NCBI RefSeq assembly: GCF_001696455.1
Contig: NZ_MAUJ01000001.1
Span: 1,426,001 to 1,490,000, forward strand
Reading direction: 5' to 3'
Origin: Pseudoalteromonas luteoviolacea
GTDB lineage: Bacteria; Pseudomonadota; Gammaproteobacteria; Enterobacterales; Alteromonadaceae
DNA length: 64,000 nucleotides
The notes under the pieces were generated by a model that made no database searches, was not told where the DNA came from, and saw only the letters and a list, made by a program, of their open reading frames with translations. This document shows, in pieces, positions 1 through 8,762 of this stretch. Positions within the stretch are counted from its first letter, which is position 1; each line of letters starts with the position of its first letter. The position numbers and the translations under genes are program-made.

Positions 1-71
1 GTTTTCGGCTTTCAACTCGTCATCACATGGGTGGTCGCGGCGCAAATGAATTTAGTCATCGGGATAATTCA

Positions 72-539
72 TCATGGTACAGAATCATCTTCAGTTTCGA
101 ACCAAATATCATATTTGTCGCCTTGCCATTTCAACGCAGTATACAAATATGCTGTGAATAATAATATCAGCCCGCCTACCAGAGCAGCTTCACTGTATAA
201 CCCCAGCAAGCAAAAAGTAAGGCCAAACATATGGCACTGTATTTCAACTCGCGTAGCAGTCGCTCTACTCGGCCTTATTTGTAAATAGTTAAACGCAAAG
301 CAAATTTTCAGCAAAACAGGCAAGTTTTTCCAATTATCTGAATACCTGTCTATTTTGATTTCGGCATCGAACAAGGCATCGATACTTATCTCCAGTGCTG
401 CCGCAATACACTTTTGTGACTCTAAGCTCGCATTTGCGCCACTTTCAATACGTTGGATAGTTCTTACGCTCAACCCTGACATATGTGCCAACTGGTCTTG
501 GGTCAACCCCCTGCTTAATCTCAGCTGTTTTAAAACCAT
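72..539 (-). CDS. XRE-family helix-turn-helix regulator with C-terminal membrane hairpin
   Basis: The product is 155 residues when started at the ATG at 539, which has a GGGAGAG ribosome-binding site about 6 bases upstream; a longer TTG start exists but lacks such a site. Residues 1-57 form a classical XRE helix-turn-helix with the recognition-helix motif LSVRTIQRIE. The C-terminal part (about residues 104-137) is hydrophobic and probably forms two short membrane helices, ending in an acidic tail. This suggests a small membrane-tethered DNA-binding protein. The HTH head is closely similar to those of the genes at 19823-20257 and 21665-22351, which have unrelated tails. The target is unknown; such proteins often repress their own promoter, but no operator could be identified here. 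Confidence 0.8.
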   Translation of the reverse strand: MVLKQLRLSRGLTQDQLAHMSGLSVRTIQRIESGANASLESQKCIAAALEISIDALFDAEIKIDRYSDNWKNLPVLLKICFAFNYLQIRPSRATATRVEIQCHMFGLTFCLLGLYSEAALVGGLILLFTAYLYTALKWQGDKYDIWFETEDDSVP

Positions 540-752
540 GTTATGCTCTCCCATTATCAATCTCTATATAATGACCTAGGTACATCGTTATTGGTTACGG
601 CATTTACCCGACACATGGACGACAATTGCTCGACATATTTAGGTGTTTATCAGCTAAAAACACCTAACATCATAAAAGTATTATTAATAATTTACATCTC
701 AAACCAAGCTTCGTATTTTAAAGCAATACATGGATAAGTTTAGTTTGCCGCT

Positions 753-1271
753 TTACTTTTCAACTTTATCTAAGAAAGTCCCCGCATCTGAGCGATAGTG
801 TCGATAAAGACCTACAACACCACTTACGACAAAGCATAGCTCCAATAAAATAGCGACAGGAGACAGCAAAATAATATTGTGCACCAACCAAATTGAGCCA
901 CCAATTACCATCAAAATACGCATTTTTTTATCTTTGCAAAACCCTGACATCGTTATAAATACCGTTGCACTTAGCCCTAACAAACTCAACAGCCCAGTGT
1001 AAGTGAAAAATGTAACCCCAACGCTCATTGATAAGAAAAAGGTCGCAAGCTTAAAGCTCTGCCACCTGAGGTTTATTAAAAACCGGACGCTTGAAAGAAG
1101 GAAGATAAATCCGGCGGTAGCTTGTCCCAACAAAAAGTAATGAACTCCGTTAAACAAGCAGCTTAGAGAAAGTAACACTAACAAGTGCTGCTTTTGTTTC
1201 ATCTGCATAGCAGTACCTTCAACTACTAATGCGATTGTTACCAGAACCTGCGATACAATAAAAGCGGACAT
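753..1271 (-). CDS. YgjV-like inner membrane protein
   Basis: This 172-residue protein is hydrophobic throughout, with about five to six predicted membrane helices and the pattern typical of the YgjV (Imp-YgjV) family, including a central segment with NGVHYFLLGQ. Start ATG at 1271 is supported by AAGGAG four bases upstream. The biochemical role of the family is unknown. It stands alone, with more than 200 bases on each side free of genes. The family call rests on overall pattern rather than a catalytic motif. Confidence 0.7.
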   Translation of the reverse strand: MSAFIVSQVLVTIALVVEGTAMQMKQKQHLLVLLSLSCLFNGVHYFLLGQATAGFIFLLSSVRFLINLRWQSFKLATFFLSMSVGVTFFTYTGLLSLLGLSATVFITMSGFCKDKKMRILMVIGGSIWLVHNIILLSPVAILLELCFVVSGVVGLYRHYRSDAGTFLDKVEK

Positions 1272-1582
1272 ATTACTCCTTGCTTATTTTCAGATGACTG
1301 CGGTGTTTTTTACCAAGCTCAAATAGTAGAAAAGCCAAAATTAAGTCTTTCAGGAAAAATACCTAATCTAAAAAATCATCCTTTATCAATTTCCGCTAGG
1401 CTCTAATAACCATGCGTATGAAGCGATTAAGAATTAAAATGGTTTCTTCAAACTCAGATATTAAAGTGATATTTTTAGCGTAAAATAAAGGACTGCGCCC
1501 AGCATCTTTACAGTACTAACCCAGTGATGACATACAAATAATCTTAACTTCTATGTTCAGAAGTAAGCCCTAAGTAAAAACG
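1272..1582. other. Intergenic stretch without recognised gene
   Basis: AT-rich spacer of about 310 bases between the YgjV-like gene and the methyltransferase gene. I see only very short reading frames and no convincing hairpin terminator or RNA gene. Confidence 0.5.
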
Positions 1583-2305
1583 CTACAAATCAACTTTTTC
1601 AAATAGGTAAAAGCCATACCCTAAGTGGTCTCTGCCCCACTTCACATAGGCATCAAGCCAATGCTGAATGCGAGCTTGTTCATCCAACAAGGCTTTGTTG
1701 TCAGGCTCAAGTTTCAATTTATTATTAATATTTAGCTTGCGACGCCATTCAAAGTCATCCCACTCTTCTTGATTACTCGACGTGGCATAAAGCGGTTTAA
1801 ATCCATGCCTTTCAATCACTTCCATATTTCCTTTGTAATGACGATAAATGCTTGAAGGCTGACCCAGAAACTCTAAAAATGCTTGAGGTGGTTGCTTTTT
1901 CCAGTAGCACTCCCCCAGTAAAAAGCGCCCTCCGCAATTCAATAAATCGTGCGCCTGCTGCGCCATTTTATTCAAAGCGCCTTCTCCTATACCAAACGCA
2001 TGTGACGAACCATTACAAATGAATGTGTCATAATAGTGTGACTTGAGTGTTAGTTCATCAAAACGTTTACATATAAACTGATATTGCGTTTCGCACACCT
2101 CAGCTTTGGCCGCTTCGGTAGCGGCTGATACGAGTTCTGCATTGATATCAATGCCTAAAATATTAACATCGCTTGCCTCAACTAGGTTCAGCAATAATTT
2201 GCCATTCCCACATCCCACTTCTATCACTTTATTTTTAGGTTGCAAGTTCAATAGAGAGATCAGTGTACGTTCTTTCTCTTTGCTAAGTGGACTGTTATAT
2301 TCCAT
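1583..2305 (-). CDS. Class I SAM-dependent methyltransferase
   Basis: The 240-residue protein has the SAM-binding motif I VIEVGCGNGK (residues 27-36), followed by an acidic motif II at the end of strand 2 (ILGIDINAEL) and a motif with FICNGSSHAFG around strand 4. This is a class I Rossmann-fold methyltransferase acting in the cytosol. The substrate cannot be told: the C-terminal half (WKKQPPQAFLEFLG) resembles small-molecule methyltransferases of the UbiE/cyclopropane-synthase-like group rather than rRNA enzymes. Start ATG at 2305 has AAGGA nine bases upstream. It is monocistronic. Confidence 0.85.
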   Translation of the reverse strand: MEYNSPLSKEKERTLISLLNLQPKNKVIEVGCGNGKLLLNLVEASDVNILGIDINAELVSAATEAAKAEVCETQYQFICKRFDELTLKSHYYDTFICNGSSHAFGIGEGALNKMAQQAHDLLNCGGRFLLGECYWKKQPPQAFLEFLGQPSSIYRHYKGNMEVIERHGFKPLYATSSNQEEWDDFEWRRKLNINNKLKLEPDNKALLDEQARIQHWLDAYVKWGRDHLGYGFYLFEKVDL

Positions 2306-2788
2306 TTTTTGTTATCCTTTTCATTAAGAAGCCTGCAAGATATAACACTAGAAAATAATTTAAAACCAAATTATAAAATAAAAACCTCAAAATTAGCGAA
2401 GACCACAATCAATAGAACGTGAATAATTAAAGCTCTTCATATAATAAAATGAAAATAAAAATTGAGGAGACGACTTGCACTGTATTACCCAGCTCAAGAA
2501 CAGAGTTATTTTATAACAAAGTGCCTATAAAAAGGTTGGCTATGATTATTCTTGCGTATAGCGTTTCGACGCATTCATTACGCTCGAGTTTGCGTAAAAA
2601 ACAGAAACGACTGACTAATCGAACAAATTATTTATGCGCCATAAAGTCCCTGCTTTTTCTGGCCAGTCACAGCCTTTGTCGTAAACCAACAGCCATGTTT
2701 AGCGAGAGAAAAAGGCGTCATCACCGCTGCAGATATTTATAAATCGCTCGTGATTTAAAGCTGCTGCTCAATATGCATACGCTCTTTA
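2306..2788. other. Intergenic stretch without recognised gene
   Basis: About 480 bases. A 97-codon plus-strand frame (2449-2742) is present but rich in Arg, Lys, Ser and Cys with no domain pattern, and I do not accept it as a gene. A weak AAATC/GATTT hairpin lies near 2741-2756. Confidence 0.4.
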
Positions 2789-3229
2789 TTATTGTAGGTT
2801 GGGTTTGGTTGCTACACGTGGTCTTTCAACGCCCAAAAGAGGTAACCCCCTTCTTTGCTTATAGGTAAATGCAAGCTCAATACAGTGAGACAGCACTACA
2901 TTGGGTATTGGTTCCGAGATGCTTAAAATGATTGCTCGGTTTTTTTGGAATACTAAGCGCTTGCCATACACAACTCGAAACGTGTCCACCAGCTTTGTTT
3001 GGCAATTAAAAAAGATAAAATACTGAGTTGGTGAGCTTCTTTTCCAATCAATTCGTATGGGGCTACCAGATTTAACCGAGTAGCTTGCTTCTCCCCATTT
3101 CAAAGACTCATCTACAGGCCCTAATTCTAAATTACCTGCTACATCTATAATAAGCGCATGCAATTCACCTAACTTCTCTCGGACATGGTCTGGATATTCA
3201 GCAAACTTTTGCTTAATCAGTCTGTTCAA
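2789..3229 (-). CDS. DUF1801-domain protein
   Basis: This 146-residue cytosolic protein matches the DUF1801 (YdhG-like) pattern: an N-terminal helical half with LHALIIDVA and a conserved segment LKWGEASYSV, then a beta half with RIDWKRSSP and YFIFFNCQTKLVDTFR. Start is a TTG at 3229 behind AAAGGTGG. The family function is unknown; members are small alpha/beta proteins that often stand alone, as here. Confidence 0.75.
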   Translation of the reverse strand: MNRLIKQKFAEYPDHVREKLGELHALIIDVAGNLELGPVDESLKWGEASYSVKSGSPIRIDWKRSSPTQYFIFFNCQTKLVDTFRVVYGKRLVFQKNRAIILSISEPIPNVVLSHCIELAFTYKQRRGLPLLGVERPRVATKPNLQ

Positions 3230-3351
3230 ACCGCCACCTTTATAAACTCAATAAGCCAGTTTATCTCAAAGTTTCAATACTATGCCTAACTTATTAACCA
3301 TCATAAGTCCTTATCGAAAATTTGGCCACAGAGTATCTGCAGCCGATTGTA

Positions 3352-3957
3352 TTACAATTTTGAAGCCCTAAACTCCAGACCAAACTCCTTGATCATTCTA
3401 TCTAGCTTTTTCTCATTTTTAGGGTCCAAAATTGTTGCATAAACCCATTTGTAATATCTATTTGTCGATAAGTTTTCTTGCGCCTTTTGCTTACCAACAA
3501 GCTCAGCAAGCGCGATATATTCAAGGTAGCAAACCACAATGTGGCTCAATGTACTCCCTTCATCTCTGCTGCCATACGGGAAACCCACTTTGACTATCGG
3601 AAAGTCTTGCTTGATACGAGCACGATACTCTTCTATGTTTGGCTTACCATTGATAATAACGTGCCAGTGAAATTGCTCATGCAAATATGTAGAAAGCAGC
3701 TTAATTTTATCTTCTAAATACTTTTTTTGTGTACTCATCGTAATGACTGGGTGACTATAAGGCACTTTCGCCCCCTGATCGACCAGTACTTTATGCGTGT
3801 AAATCCAAGGGCTGAGATCATATTGCAGATGCAACGCCTCTAGGTCAGATTTAATTTTCTGCTCTTTTGCAGATTGATTTGCCGTTGTGATGTCTACTTT
3901 TGCTACAGATGAAAAAGCGGATAGAAAAAAGAAAACAAGTACAAACAAAGATCTCAT
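3352..3957 (-). CDS. Secreted protein with HExxH zinc-peptidase-like motif
   Basis: This 201-residue protein begins with a signal peptide (about residues 1-19, cleavage near SSVAKV). Residues 93-97 read HEQFH, which fits the HExxH zinc-binding motif of gluzincin-type peptidases, within a helix-like context STYLHEQFHWHV. A possible third ligand is a glutamate in the downstream segment VVCYLEYIALAELVG. I do not recognise a named family, so activity is inferred from the motif alone. It is probably periplasmic or exported. It is followed 3' by another small secreted-protein gene (4078-4419) in the same orientation but with its own ribosome-binding site. Confidence 0.7.
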   Translation of the reverse strand: MRSLFVLVFFFLSAFSSVAKVDITTANQSAKEQKIKSDLEALHLQYDLSPWIYTHKVLVDQGAKVPYSHPVITMSTQKKYLEDKIKLLSTYLHEQFHWHVIINGKPNIEEYRARIKQDFPIVKVGFPYGSRDEGSTLSHIVVCYLEYIALAELVGKQKAQENLSTNRYYKWVYATILDPKNEKKLDRMIKEFGLEFRASKL

Positions 3958-4077
3958 AGTAATCCAGTAATATTATATTGTTATTTATAGATTTAAGGCC
4001 AAATTAAATAAGAAGAGAAACTTAAAGCTTAGAAAGGAACATTTATTCCAAGTAAGAAAAGTTTCTCATTTTATATA

Positions 4078-4419
4078 TTAAAACCCAATAGCAAGCATTA
4101 ACTTACACTCTTTGGTTATCATACCATCCCAATCTTGCGAATCATTTGCATGAACAATAATGGGAGTTTTTAATTGATAAGCTTCCTTAATAAAGTCATA
4201 CAGCGCGGCATTTTTGTCACTTGCGCCATCTAGCCAGTAACCACTAGGGCATAGAGCACGAGCTTCTTCGTCTTGGTTTTCCAAAGCAAACTTAAATACA
4301 CCACCTGTATAATCCGACCAAGTCATTAGGTATGATATTTTTTGTGGTGTTTTAGTTTGCATAACAGCAAAAGAATCGAAAGATAATATGGTGGCGAGTA
4401 TTACTAGTAAATATTTCAT
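4078..4419 (-). CDS. Small secreted protein of unknown function
   Basis: The 113-residue product has a signal peptide (residues 1-18, ending DSFAVM) and two cysteines in the mature part (in ARALCPSGYW and ITKECKLML) that could form a disulfide. Start ATG at 4419 is preceded by AAGGA. The mature domain is compact with aromatic residues. I recognise no family. It lies upstream of the HExxH-motif secreted protein on the same strand, about 120 bases away. Confidence 0.6.
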   Translation of the reverse strand: MKYLLVILATILSFDSFAVMQTKTPQKISYLMTWSDYTGGVFKFALENQDEEARALCPSGYWLDGASDKNAALYDFIKEAYQLKTPIIVHANDSQDWDGMITKECKLMLAIGF

Positions 4420-4884
4420 TTAATTTTCCTTATACAAACGAAATGCAAATATAACAATAAACACGCATCTTACAAACACAAAAAAAACAAAAGCCAAGCA
4501 ATATTAATTTAATTATAAAAACAGGAACAAGCGAACAAAAAGTCATCTAACTCCTTTACTTCTACCGTTCAACAATGTTCAATCAAGCTATACGATATCG
4601 CCGCAATCACCTCATAAATAAGTGACTAGCAGGCGCAGTGATTAGATTTAGTAGGAGTATGCAAAGACAAAAAGCGTATACACTTGCCTTTATAGTGCGC
4701 ACGTGAAAGTTCCTCTGCGATTGCAAGCTTTTTTGTTTTAATTGTTGCAAGGCATGCACATCACCCCTGCGTTTTTCACGAGTTTGAACGAAAACTCGTG
4801 AAAGCATCAAATATTAACTGTTAAGCGTAATAACTGGACCACCTTCAGTTTGATGACCTGCTGACATACACTATTTAGCATTTC
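4420..4884. other. Intergenic stretch with a long perfect palindrome
   Basis: This spacer of about 460 bases contains a 67-codon minus-strand frame (4607-4810) that I do not support, since its start region overlaps a perfect inverted repeat. No other gene is seen. Confidence 0.5.
4774..4803. repeat. 12-bp perfect inverted repeat, 6-base loop
   Basis: The left arm TTTCACGAGTTT (4774-4785) and right arm AAACTCGTGAAA (4792-4803) are exact reverse complements around the loop GAACGA. Neither strand shows a T-run right after the stem, so it is not a standard intrinsic terminator. It lies about 80 bases downstream of the stop of the EF-hand-like gene. Confidence 0.7.
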
Positions 4885-5856
4885 CTAAACGACATAATCC
4901 ACCTGTTGGATCAAGCCAGGCGTCCCATTTTCACTGAGATAAAAACCAGATTTCCTCACTGCACCCTTTAACTCTCTAGACTGCCTAATATTCAAGGGCG
5001 TCTGCACATTGGCAACCGAAACGGCACCTATTTTTGCCTCTTCGAGCGAAATAAGTTTATCTTCGTCTTTGTTTTTTACCCAAACTCGCAAACTATCAAA
5101 AATGCTGTCATGTTCATCGATAAAGCCATTTTGGTCTTCATCATATCGCGCCAAATCCGAAAATCCGTTACCACTCAGCGCACCAAAAAGCTCTGTGCCA
5201 TCATCGACTTTATTGTTTTGATTAAGATCCAATGCCAAATAACCATACCCTTTCTTTAAATGGGCAAATTGGTCTTTTTTTCCATCAGCATCAATATCAA
5301 AATGCATATCTTCTTTATCTAGCTCTACCGCTCTATTGGTAAAACTAATGACTAAAGGATCTTTCATATTGACGTTTTCAATTGCTCTGTGATAACTCGT
5401 ATAAGACTGTTCAAACTCGGCTTTGAATAAAAAGTTAAGTTGCTTGCCATTTTCAAGTTTAATTTGACCGCCTACTTTCAAAGCATTCGACTGGCTTTCG
5501 TGAATTAAGCGCTCTACCATGACTTGAGTCGGCGGGTTTTGCTCACCTGTCGAGCTTTGAGTGCGTGAGATCATTTGAGAGGCTTCATGGTGAGAGATGT
5601 CCTTTCCAATCACATCTTCATACCACTTTACTTCTTTACCCGTTAGCCTCTGTACCAACAATTTAAGAATATACATCTTGGCATCCATGTTCATGCCTAA
5701 TTCATCATCTATTTCCGCACCCTCTAGTTGCTTAGCAACTGAATTTTCTGTTATATCTGAATTAGTTGAACGAGTAATTTCAGTTCGCTTTTCATAAATG
5801 TGTCGTTTCTCGTCATGTTTGTTCACTAAATTAATTTGTGCACTTTCAATTTTCAT
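4885..5856 (-). CDS. Protein with EF-hand/dockerin-like calcium-binding repeats
   Basis: The product is 323 residues from the ATG at 5856, chosen because AGGAGG lies four bases upstream; an upstream in-frame ATG at 5871 would overlap that site. There is no signal peptide. The C-terminal third has several Asp-rich loops of EF-hand type: DIDADGKKD, DLNQNNKVDDGTE, DEDQNGFIDE and a degenerate NKDEDKLISLEE. The N-terminal half is polar and charged, with predicted helices, and resembles uncharacterised proteins common in Shewanella, Vibrio and Pseudoalteromonas. Calcium binding is inferred from the loops. The function is unknown. Confidence 0.75.
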   Translation of the reverse strand: MKIESAQINLVNKHDEKRHIYEKRTEITRSTNSDITENSVAKQLEGAEIDDELGMNMDAKMYILKLLVQRLTGKEVKWYEDVIGKDISHHEASQMISRTQSSTGEQNPPTQVMVERLIHESQSNALKVGGQIKLENGKQLNFLFKAEFEQSYTSYHRAIENVNMKDPLVISFTNRAVELDKEDMHFDIDADGKKDQFAHLKKGYGYLALDLNQNNKVDDGTELFGALSGNGFSDLARYDEDQNGFIDEHDSIFDSLRVWVKNKDEDKLISLEEAKIGAVSVANVQTPLNIRQSRELKGAVRKSGFYLSENGTPGLIQQVDYVV

Positions 5857-6338
5857 AACGCCTCCTGACACACCTATACACTTCTATATCGGCCGAAAAA
5901 AACAAAAATTGAGCAAATTATATTCGATGATGTACGAGCGAGAATACCTGACTGGCCAATATTGAAGTCGTTTACAGGCGACAAATAGGGCTTTCAGAGA
6001 TTGTGCAAGCAATGGGTCGTTTGTCTTTTGAAGTCAAGTTGGTTTGAGAGTGATACACAAAAGCGCTAGCCCAGCATATCAGCGCCCCGCTTTGTTAGCC
6101 CCGAAGAGGTTGTTGCATGACTCATAGAACATTGGAATCCGGGACTATCGTGTACTGAAATTTTGATAGGTTTTTTTCATTTCTACATATAGACAAAACG
6201 AGCTGGGCGGTTAAGCCCGTGCTCTGGCAATATAAAGTGAATGATTTGACTCACAAATACTCTTAAATATTAAGTACTTCGTGGACTGATTGAAGTACAG
6301 CTATATTCTGAGCAGAGATTAATGACACCAAGCGCACA
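5857..6338. other. Intergenic stretch without recognised gene
   Basis: About 480 bases between the calcium-binding-like protein gene and the nitrilase-family gene. No plausible reading frame, tRNA or strong hairpin was found. It presumably holds the promoter of the gene starting at 5856. Confidence 0.4.
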
Positions 6339-7070
6339 TTACATTTTATGTACCTTGCCGACCCATGAATCGCCTCTCGCCAGAGCAATCACAATGGCAT
6401 CTTCACACTGTTCGACTTGCGCAATGAGATTGTTTTTAAACCAAATTGCACTTTTACCTGCTGTAGCAAGCCCGCCACTGGGCTTACTGTAATTCGCAAT
6501 GGCGACTAACATTTCGTACTCAGACGCATAATGAGACCACAATTTAGCGTCTTTGGTATAGCCTGTTGGCGTAACGAGTACCCCTGCGATATACACGTTT
6601 GCCCCTAGTTCAAAGCACAACTGCGCGTGCTCAGGGTTTACGGTATCCGCGCAGATTGCATTAGCAATGGTGTACTTATCTGCTTGAAGCAAATGGTGCT
6701 TATCGCCATGACTAAAGTACAGCTCTTCACCTTCATGTAAAAACATTTTCTCGTACTTTTCGACTGCGCCTGTATTGTGAATTAAAATCAAGCCTATCTT
6801 GGGTAACCCCTTAGATGCCAATGGTGCACCAACACCAATCGACAAATTGTACTTTTTAGCTGCGCTTATCAGAGGTTCAAGGCGCACATCTCCCTCTGTA
6901 AAAGCTAACTCGTCGGCTAACTCCGGCTCATAACCCGTAAGAGACAACTCAGGAAAAACTAAGTAATGAACCCCTTGATTACTCGCCTCTTGAATAAACC
7001 TTAGGTGTTCATCAATATTAGATTCAACATTCCCTCGTATCGAACTACATTGCGCTACGGCTATTTTCAT
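6339..7070 (-). CDS. Carbon-nitrogen hydrolase (nitrilase superfamily)
   Basis: The 243-residue protein has the full catalytic set of the nitrilase superfamily: Glu41 in FPELSLTGYE, Lys108 in YEKMFLHEGE and Cys140 in NAICADTVNPEH. The family hydrolyses C-N bonds of amides, N-carbamoyl compounds or nitriles in the cytosol. The Cys context (CAD rather than CWE) speaks for an amidase or carbamoylase-like branch rather than a true nitrilase. Length fits single-domain family members. Start ATG at 7070 has AAGGAG five bases upstream. It appears monocistronic; the substrate is not predictable. Confidence 0.88.
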   Translation of the reverse strand: MKIAVAQCSSIRGNVESNIDEHLRFIQEASNQGVHYLVFPELSLTGYEPELADELAFTEGDVRLEPLISAAKKYNLSIGVGAPLASKGLPKIGLILIHNTGAVEKYEKMFLHEGEELYFSHGDKHHLLQADKYTIANAICADTVNPEHAQLCFELGANVYIAGVLVTPTGYTKDAKLWSHYASEYEMLVAIANYSKPSGGLATAGKSAIWFKNNLIAQVEQCEDAIVIALARGDSWVGKVHKM

Positions 7071-7198
7071 CTTTACTCCTTGCTAAATTAGTCCTGAAAT
7101 GTGCTCTGTTTATATTAAGGTCTGGGCGATAATAGCATGGTTATATAACTGGTAAAAAATAACATACCTGAGATAAACACTTTGCCATCAGAAATGAA

Positions 7199-7224
7199 AA
7201 AGCCTTCACTGTCGCGAAGGCCTT
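7199..7224 (-). terminator. Intrinsic terminator of the esterase gene
   Basis: On the minus strand, stem GCCTTCGC, loop GACA and stem GTGAAGGC (one G-T pair) are followed directly by TTTTT. It lies about 75 bases beyond the stop of the alpha/beta hydrolase gene at 7300. Confidence 0.8.
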
Positions 7225-7299
7225 ATCATTTTTAATGGGCTTCAGGTTAGTTCAATAAGCAGCTGCAAAGCCCTATTTAAGAACATTTGCAGCAACTCG

Positions 7300-8190
7300 C
7301 TATTTGTCTTGACTAGCTGATACTACGGACTTATCACACGTAACTGGATAGCATTCAAATGCCGCTCTTAAACCTTTGTATAAGCTCTGATGTAGCATGG
7401 ACACATGATTTTCATCCTGAAATACGTCATATGTGCCTTTGGTCTTGTTTGCAGCCAATAATAAGTGACCGGTGCGAGCAATGGCCTGAATATGCGCAAG
7501 ATAATCAGCGAAAAAATTTCCTGCATTTTCATGGTCATGCCCTGCAGCTACATAAATATTGTATGCTTTTGAATTGAATAAGTTCAACGATAGCTCAATT
7601 TGGTTCACAACAGCGGCATTATCCCACCACATAGACGGGTCGAGTGCGACATATGATTTAAAAGTATCTTGAATCTGTTCATTAAGCGCAGCTGTCATCG
7701 TAAATAGACCCCCTAACGAATGCCCAACCAAGACTCTAAAGTCATTCGTACGGTACTGATTGTCAATAAACGGGACAACTTCTGTTTGTATAAACTCTTG
7801 GAACCTTGCACTTTGCCCCGTTGTATCTGGAGAGCTATGGCCGTCATTGGGCACTGTTGGTGTTAGGTCTCTTGCTCGGTTTTGTCGCGTATCAATGGCA
7901 ACGAGTATCGCCTCGGGAATGTGTCCGACGATATTCGCAAACCACATGCTTTGCGCAGTTATAAATTGATAAAGCGCACCGTCTGTAACGTAGACAACCG
8001 GATAGCGTTTTTGTGCATTTTCTGGTCTATGGTAGCCCTGTGGGAGAACAACCCAAACCTTTTTACTTTCGGGTAATATATTCGGGTCAAATTTAAGTTC
8101 TACAGGCTCATGGCGATAAGTATACGGCTCATAATCTGCGAACGCAGAGAAACAAAATAACGTTATTAAAATACCAAATATTGCTTTCAT
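7300..8190 (-). CDS. Periplasmic alpha/beta hydrolase (putative esterase, EstD/IroE type)
   Basis: The 296-residue protein starts with a signal peptide (residues 1-18, cleavage near AFADYE) and has the nucleophile elbow GHSLGG with Ser158. An early strand PVVYVTDGALYQF and the segment VAIDTRQNRARDLTPT are typical of the putative esterase family (PF00756), which includes siderophore esterases and S-formylglutathione-hydrolase-like enzymes. The His of the triad is probably in DVFQDENHVSM. It is likely exported to the periplasm and may cleave esters of siderophores or other small molecules; the substrate is unknown. Start ATG at 8190 has AAGGAG seven bases upstream. It has its own terminator at 7199-7224. 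Confidence 0.87.
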   Translation of the reverse strand: MKAIFGILITLFCFSAFADYEPYTYRHEPVELKFDPNILPESKKVWVVLPQGYHRPENAQKRYPVVYVTDGALYQFITAQSMWFANIVGHIPEAILVAIDTRQNRARDLTPTVPNDGHSSPDTTGQSARFQEFIQTEVVPFIDNQYRTNDFRVLVGHSLGGLFTMTAALNEQIQDTFKSYVALDPSMWWDNAAVVNQIELSLNLFNSKAYNIYVAAGHDHENAGNFFADYLAHIQAIARTGHLLLAANKTKGTYDVFQDENHVSMLHQSLYKGLRAAFECYPVTCDKSVVSASQDK

Positions 8191-8510
8191 ATAAATCTCC
8201 TTTTAATTGGTCGAGACTATAGACAACACCAGCATCAATTTGTTCGCAAATTTTGTATAATTTTCATCCACAACATAGAGCCACTACATCCATTATTAAA
8301 GTTAACAGCCCCCTGATGAAACGCTTTTAAGTGACTATATATGGAGTAATTAATAGATATGAGTGATGAACCCGCGTGAACCGCACCGATAGCTGGCCCT
8401 CAAATGAGCCTAAACTTTCGCTGTGTAAAATACGCTTTCTATCAGATACTTATATCTATATAAAATCTTTTGTCGATTTGCAAAAACATATTTGCTCTGC
8501 AGCAAGCCGC
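8191..8510. other. Intergenic stretch without recognised gene
   Basis: About 320 bases, mostly AT-rich, upstream of the esterase gene. No gene, RNA or strong repeat is seen. Confidence 0.4.
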
Positions 8511-8753
8511 TCAGCCTGACCAGAGCACCTCCGCATAACTTATCGGCTGCTGCATTTCAGCATACTTGTTTAAAGCATGTTGCGAACGGTCTGCTCGATA
8601 TTGCATGTTGAGCAAGTAAAAAAAGTAGCAGTCCGAATACAACACAATAAAAACAATGCGCAGAAATTGACTTAGCTTCAAAACATTCATAAATGAAACA
8701 ATGATAGAGCCTATTACCAGCGGCTCTATTGTATTAAATAAATCGGTTTTCAA
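8511..8753 (-). CDS. Possible small membrane protein
   Basis: This 80-codon frame starts at a TTG nine bases after the stop of the metallo-beta-lactamase-fold gene, so it could be the second gene of that transcript. Its N-terminal half is hydrophobic with one or two possible membrane helices (IGSIIVSFMNVL and IVFIVLYSDCYFFYLL), and the C-terminal half is polar. There is no clear ribosome-binding site and no recognised family. It may be a spurious frame. Confidence 0.3.
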   Translation of the reverse strand: MKTDLFNTIEPLVIGSIIVSFMNVLKLSQFLRIVFIVLYSDCYFFYLLNMQYRADRSQHALNKYAEMQQPISYAEVLWSG

Positions 8754-8762
8754 AGTTTAGTT

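Noticed and set aside
2449..2742. 97-codon plus-strand frame in an intergenic stretch
   Set aside because: Basic, Ser/Cys-rich composition, no ribosome-binding site and no domain pattern; it looks like chance.
4607..4810. 67-codon minus-strand frame with a hydrophobic C-terminus
   Set aside because: Its start overlaps a perfect palindrome and there is no ribosome-binding site or known family.
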